A stretch of 64,000 bases of DNA, from assembly GCA_943789375.1 (NCBI GenBank), contig CALSTX010000001.1, forward strand, positions 1 through 64,000, given 5' to 3'. Below are positions 61,492-64,000 of this stretch, one piece after another (positions within the stretch are counted from its first letter, which is position 1; each line of letters begins with the position of its first letter). The notes beneath the pieces are model-generated. The model worked only from the letters and a program-made list of their open reading frames with translations, had not been told where the DNA came from and did no database searches. Origin of the DNA: an uncultured Opitutales bacterium. GTDB lineage: Bacteria > Verrucomicrobiota > Verrucomicrobiia > Opitutales > Seribacteraceae. A program made the translations under genes and the position numbers.

Positions 61492-63006
61492 ATGAACATT
61501 ATTGGATTAGATATAGGAACTTCTTCGGTTAAAGCATTACTGGTATCTAATATGGGAGAGGTGCTTAAGGTAAGCTCCCAGGAATACCCTTTTCAAACAC
61601 CTCGTCCATTGTGGGCAGAAGCTGACCCAGAAATTTGGTGGCAAGCGACAAAGCAGGCGGTCAATGAGCTTCTTGAAGGAATTGATCCCGGGAGTATTTC
61701 TGCGATTGGCTTGACCGGACAAATGCATGGAATGGTAGCCCTTGATGTGTCCGGGCAAGTACTTCGGTCATGTATTATGTGGAATGACCAGAGGTCTCAT
61801 GAGGAGTGTGAGGAGATTACCTCCATGGTTGGGGCTGAAAATGTGTTAAAGATTACAGGAAATCCAGTTTTAGCCGGTTTTACTGCACCTAAAATTAAAT
61901 GGATGCAAAAAAACGAACCTGAGATTTTTAAAAAGGTGTCAAAGATTCTTCTTCCTAAAGATTATATTCGTTACAGGCTGACTGGAGAATTTTTTAGTGA
62001 TGTTTCGGATGCCTCCGGTACTTCCCTGCTCAATGTTGGAGAAAGAAAATGGTCGGAGGAGATACTTCAAGTTTTAGGCTGGGATCCTTCATGGTTACCT
62101 CCGGTTACGGAATCAACTGAAATGTCTGCAAAAATCTCCTCGTATGGTGCGGAGGCAACAGGATTACTCGAAGGAACACCTGTTGCCGCTGGGGGTGGAG
62201 ATTGTGCCGCTCAAGCAGTTGGAAGTGCTATTGTTGAAGAAGGGAAAGTGTCAGTTACCCTAGGAACAAGTGGGGTGGTTTTTGCTCAAAGCGATGAGTA
62301 TAGGGTTGAACCAGAAGGCAAACTTCATGCCTTTTGCCATGCGGTACCAGGGAAATGGCATTTAATGGGTGTTATGTTATCAGCTGCCGGTTCTTTTCAG
62401 TGGTATAAAAACACTCTGGGTGATCTTGAGGCAAAGCAGGAAGAAGAAGGCCAAGGAGATGCCTATGAAATCTTAACTCGTAATGCCGAAAGTATTGCCG
62501 CTGGTTCAGAGGGTTTGTTTTTCTTACCTTACTTGTCTGGGGAGCGAACACCTTATGCTGACCCTTATGCAAAAGGTTGTTTTATCGGACTCACTCTCAG
62601 GCATCAAAAAGAGCACTTTTCTCGTTCAGTTTTAGAAGGAGTGTCTTATGGACTTAATGATTCTCTTGAATTAATGAGGAAGCTAGGCATTAATCCTGAG
62701 GATGTACAACTTTCAGGGGGTGGAACTAAGTCAAGTTTATGGAAGCAAATGTTGGCAGATATATTCAATGCACCATGTTCGATGGTTAATGCACGGGAAG
62801 GAGCAGCATATGGGGCCGCTTTACTGGCTGCGGTCGGAGTAGGGCAGTATGAGAATGTTGCCTCGGCTACGGCTGCATGGATTCGGACAACGGAAACAAT
62901 CCAGCCAAGCTCTGAAGTGGATATATATGGTAAATACTATTCTTTATATCAAGGCCTTTACCCAAAACTTAAGGAAACATTTAGTGAAATATCAACTTTG
63001 TGCTAA
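61492..63006 (+). CDS. xylB: Xylulokinase
   Basis: FGGY-family kinase phosphorylating D-xylulose with ATP. The 504-residue protein starts MNIIGLDIGTSSVKALLVS with the phosphate-1 loop, contains GLTGQMHGMVALD and IMWNDQRSHEECEEI (the xylulokinase-typical M-H-G and W-x-D-x-R), DYIRYRLTGEFFSD, and the phosphate-2/adenosine loops VTLGTSGVVFA and VQLSGGGTKSSLWKQMLADIF. No xylA nearby; xylulose could come from a pentitol by an SDR dehydrogenase such as that at 56365. The ATG follows an AAG-poor leader (ttaagATG). Confidence 0.93.
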   Translation: MNIIGLDIGTSSVKALLVSNMGEVLKVSSQEYPFQTPRPLWAEADPEIWWQATKQAVNELLEGIDPGSISAIGLTGQMHGMVALDVSGQVLRSCIMWNDQRSHEECEEITSMVGAENVLKITGNPVLAGFTAPKIKWMQKNEPEIFKKVSKILLPKDYIRYRLTGEFFSDVSDASGTSLLNVGERKWSEEILQVLGWDPSWLPPVTESTEMSAKISSYGAEATGLLEGTPVAAGGGDCAAQAVGSAIVEEGKVSVTLGTSGVVFAQSDEYRVEPEGKLHAFCHAVPGKWHLMGVMLSAAGSFQWYKNTLGDLEAKQEEEGQGDAYEILTRNAESIAAGSEGLFFLPYLSGERTPYADPYAKGCFIGLTLRHQKEHFSRSVLEGVSYGLNDSLELMRKLGINPEDVQLSGGGTKSSLWKQMLADIFNAPCSMVNAREGAAYGAALLAAVGVGQYENVASATAAWIRTTETIQPSSEVDIYGKYYSLYQGLYPKLKETFSEISTLC

Positions 63007-63021
63007 AAGTACTTTTTACTC

Positions 63022-63756
63022 ATGAATAATCCATACGAAGACGCTAAACTATTGGGAGAATATTTACTTTTTCACTACGGAACCGATGGAGATATCATGC
63101 CCTGGGATTTTGGGCCCACAAGTGGTCTGCAATTTCCGCGGCGAACCGTTGAAGAACTCGTTGATGTCTCCAAATTATCTAAAGATTCCTGTGCACTTGA
63201 TATCGGATGCGCAGTTGGTGGATCTTCATTTGAGTTAAGCAAAATTTGCCAAAGGACCTTGGGAATTGATTATTCGAAATCTTTTATTGATGCCGCCAAT
63301 AATTTAAAAGACCAAAGAAGCATGCCTTATCGATTTCTCGTTGAAGGCAGACTTTACGCTGATGGGCTCGCTCAAATTGACATTGGACCAGGCGAGGTAG
63401 AATTTAAAGTAGGTGATGCTTGCGATTTACCCAATGACCTTGGCTCTTTTGATCTTGTTCACGCAGCCAATTTAATTTGTCGGTTACCAAATCCTATGCT
63501 TTTCTTGGATCGACTGCCTGAGTTAGTGAAAGAAGGGGGGCAGTTACTGTTAGCAACTCCTTTTACGTGGTTGGAGGAATTCACTCCTTCTGATCATTGG
63601 TTAGGCTCAGGTGATTCTGAGCAAAAATTACAGGAATTACTCAGTCCCCATTTTATTTTGGATGAGCGTAAAGATCTACCTTTTGTAATTCGTGAGCACC
63701 GTAGAAAATTTCAATTCTCAGTTTCTTTAGGGACAAGGTGGCTTCGCGTGCATTGA
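63022..63756 (+). CDS. Putative 4-mercaptohistidine N1-methyltransferase (ovothiol pathway)
   Basis: A 244-residue SAM-dependent methyltransferase that matches the class described as the methylating step of ovothiol synthesis. Seen: YEDAKLLGEYLLFHYG near the start, IMPWDFGPTSGLQFPRRTVE, SAM loop ALDIGCAVGGSSFELSK (about 58-74), KVGDACDLPNDLG, HAANLICRLPNPMLFLDRLP, FTWLEEFTPSDHWLG and a C-terminal PFVIREHRRKFQFSV. The wording of the family is from memory and needs a profile check. The partner 5-histidylcysteine sulfoxide synthase (OvoA) is not in this window; it may lie beyond 64000 or elsewhere. The gene follows xylB by 15 bases. Confidence 0.85.
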   Translation: MNNPYEDAKLLGEYLLFHYGTDGDIMPWDFGPTSGLQFPRRTVEELVDVSKLSKDSCALDIGCAVGGSSFELSKICQRTLGIDYSKSFIDAANNLKDQRSMPYRFLVEGRLYADGLAQIDIGPGEVEFKVGDACDLPNDLGSFDLVHAANLICRLPNPMLFLDRLPELVKEGGQLLLATPFTWLEEFTPSDHWLGSGDSEQKLQELLSPHFILDERKDLPFVIREHRRKFQFSVSLGTRWLRVH

Positions 63757-63771
63757 CTTCTTGTTTATACG

Positions 63772-64000
63772 ATGACGATTGGTCAGTTTATTGATTCCAC
63801 CCTTAACCGAGAAAGCCCGCAACCTGAGTGGTCCGCTTGCTTACAATCTCTTTGGTGGTCAAAAAAAGGAGATTGGGTTGAGGCCCACAACATAGCACAG
63901 AATGTTTCTTCCTTAAGCGGGTCTTGGGTACATGCATATTTACATCGACTAGAGGGAGATCTAGGAAATGCTGCTTATTGGTATAAAAGGGCGGGGAAGC
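63772..64000 (+). CDS. Conserved hypothetical protein, 3' end outside window
   Basis: From ATG 63772 the frame is open to the window edge (76 codons). It reads MTIGQFIDSTLNRESP, then LQSLWWSKKGDWVEAHNIAQ and WVHAYLHRLEGDLGNAAYWY. The pattern W-x-x-K-G-D-W-x-x-A-H and W-V-H-A-Y-L-H-R-x-E-G-D-x-x-N-A-x-Y-W-Y is that of a small, widely distributed cytosolic helical protein of unknown function. It starts 15 bases after the methyltransferase gene. Confidence 0.7.
   Translation, partial: MTIGQFIDSTLNRESPQPEWSACLQSLWWSKKGDWVEAHNIAQNVSSLSGSWVHAYLHRLEGDLGNAAYWYKRAGK

Overview
The window looks like a chromosomal segment of a heterotrophic, aerobic member of the PVC group, most likely Verrucomicrobiota (Opitutae-like). 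This is inferred from gene content: a PSCyt1/DUF1549/DUF1553 protein next to a DUF1501 protein, a DUF1080 protein, an iduronate-sulfatase-type gene, and a giant surface protein with a Trp/Tyr-rich C-terminal tail that I associate with Opitutae secreted proteins. The base composition is AT-rich. Almost no start codon has a recognisable Shine-Dalgarno sequence. I see no phage, insertion sequence or CRISPR array.

Layout. 1-8326: 3' part of GTP-dependent PEP carboxykinase, then a minus-strand haem-copper oxidase cluster read ctaB-coxB-coxA-coxC-coxD-ctaG; the last four genes carry many indels. 8530-10998: an SCO copper chaperone, a secreted double-domain HLHP protein and a DUF420 membrane protein, probably accessory to the oxidase. 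10995-12265: folA and thyA. 13185-17957: tRNA-Val, ilvN, ilvC, a clear terminator, hemC, a cobA-hemD fusion and trpF. 18030-19225: peroxiredoxin, thioredoxin-like and DUF6952-like genes. 19255-20662: ffh, badly frameshifted in this sequence. 20783-27818: amino-acid operon serA-plsY-hom-lysC-thrC plus a GT9 glycosyltransferase. 27801-31282: cimA, an acyl-ACP/CoA ligase and tRNA-Lys. 31474-35097: four unrecognised genes, one with an exact 171-bp tandem repeat. 35094-41431: M16 peptidase, ArsC/Spx-like, SnoaL-like, a small protein, a TatD-like hydrolase and cysS. 41578-49859: a PVC-type catabolic island with several broken genes. 49918-63006: a sugar module (SMP-30 lactonase, SDR, ABC importer, xylulokinase), interrupted by a ~5.4-kb protease/beta-helix/cadherin-like surface protein. 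63022-64000: an ovothiol-type N-methyltransferase and the start of a conserved hypothetical gene.

How the genes work together. Haem synthesis (hemC, cobA-hemD), haem O synthesis (ctaB), copper delivery (SCO, CtaG) and the cytochrome-c-fused oxidase form a respiratory theme. The serA/hom/lysC/thrC, ilvNC and cimA genes give serine, threonine and branched-chain amino acid synthesis, with citramalate synthase as a threonine-independent route to 2-oxobutyrate. The 49.9-63.0 kb block would import a pentose or related sugar and phosphorylate it via xylulokinase.

Frameshifts are concentrated in a few patches (about 1.7-4.7, 19.4-20.2 and 46.1-49.6 kb, plus a single one near 41.6 kb), while long stretches between them are clean. 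Because ffh and the terminal oxidase are among the broken genes, local consensus error is the simplest explanation. The sulfatase and the remnant at 46.76-47.79 kb look like genuine decay.
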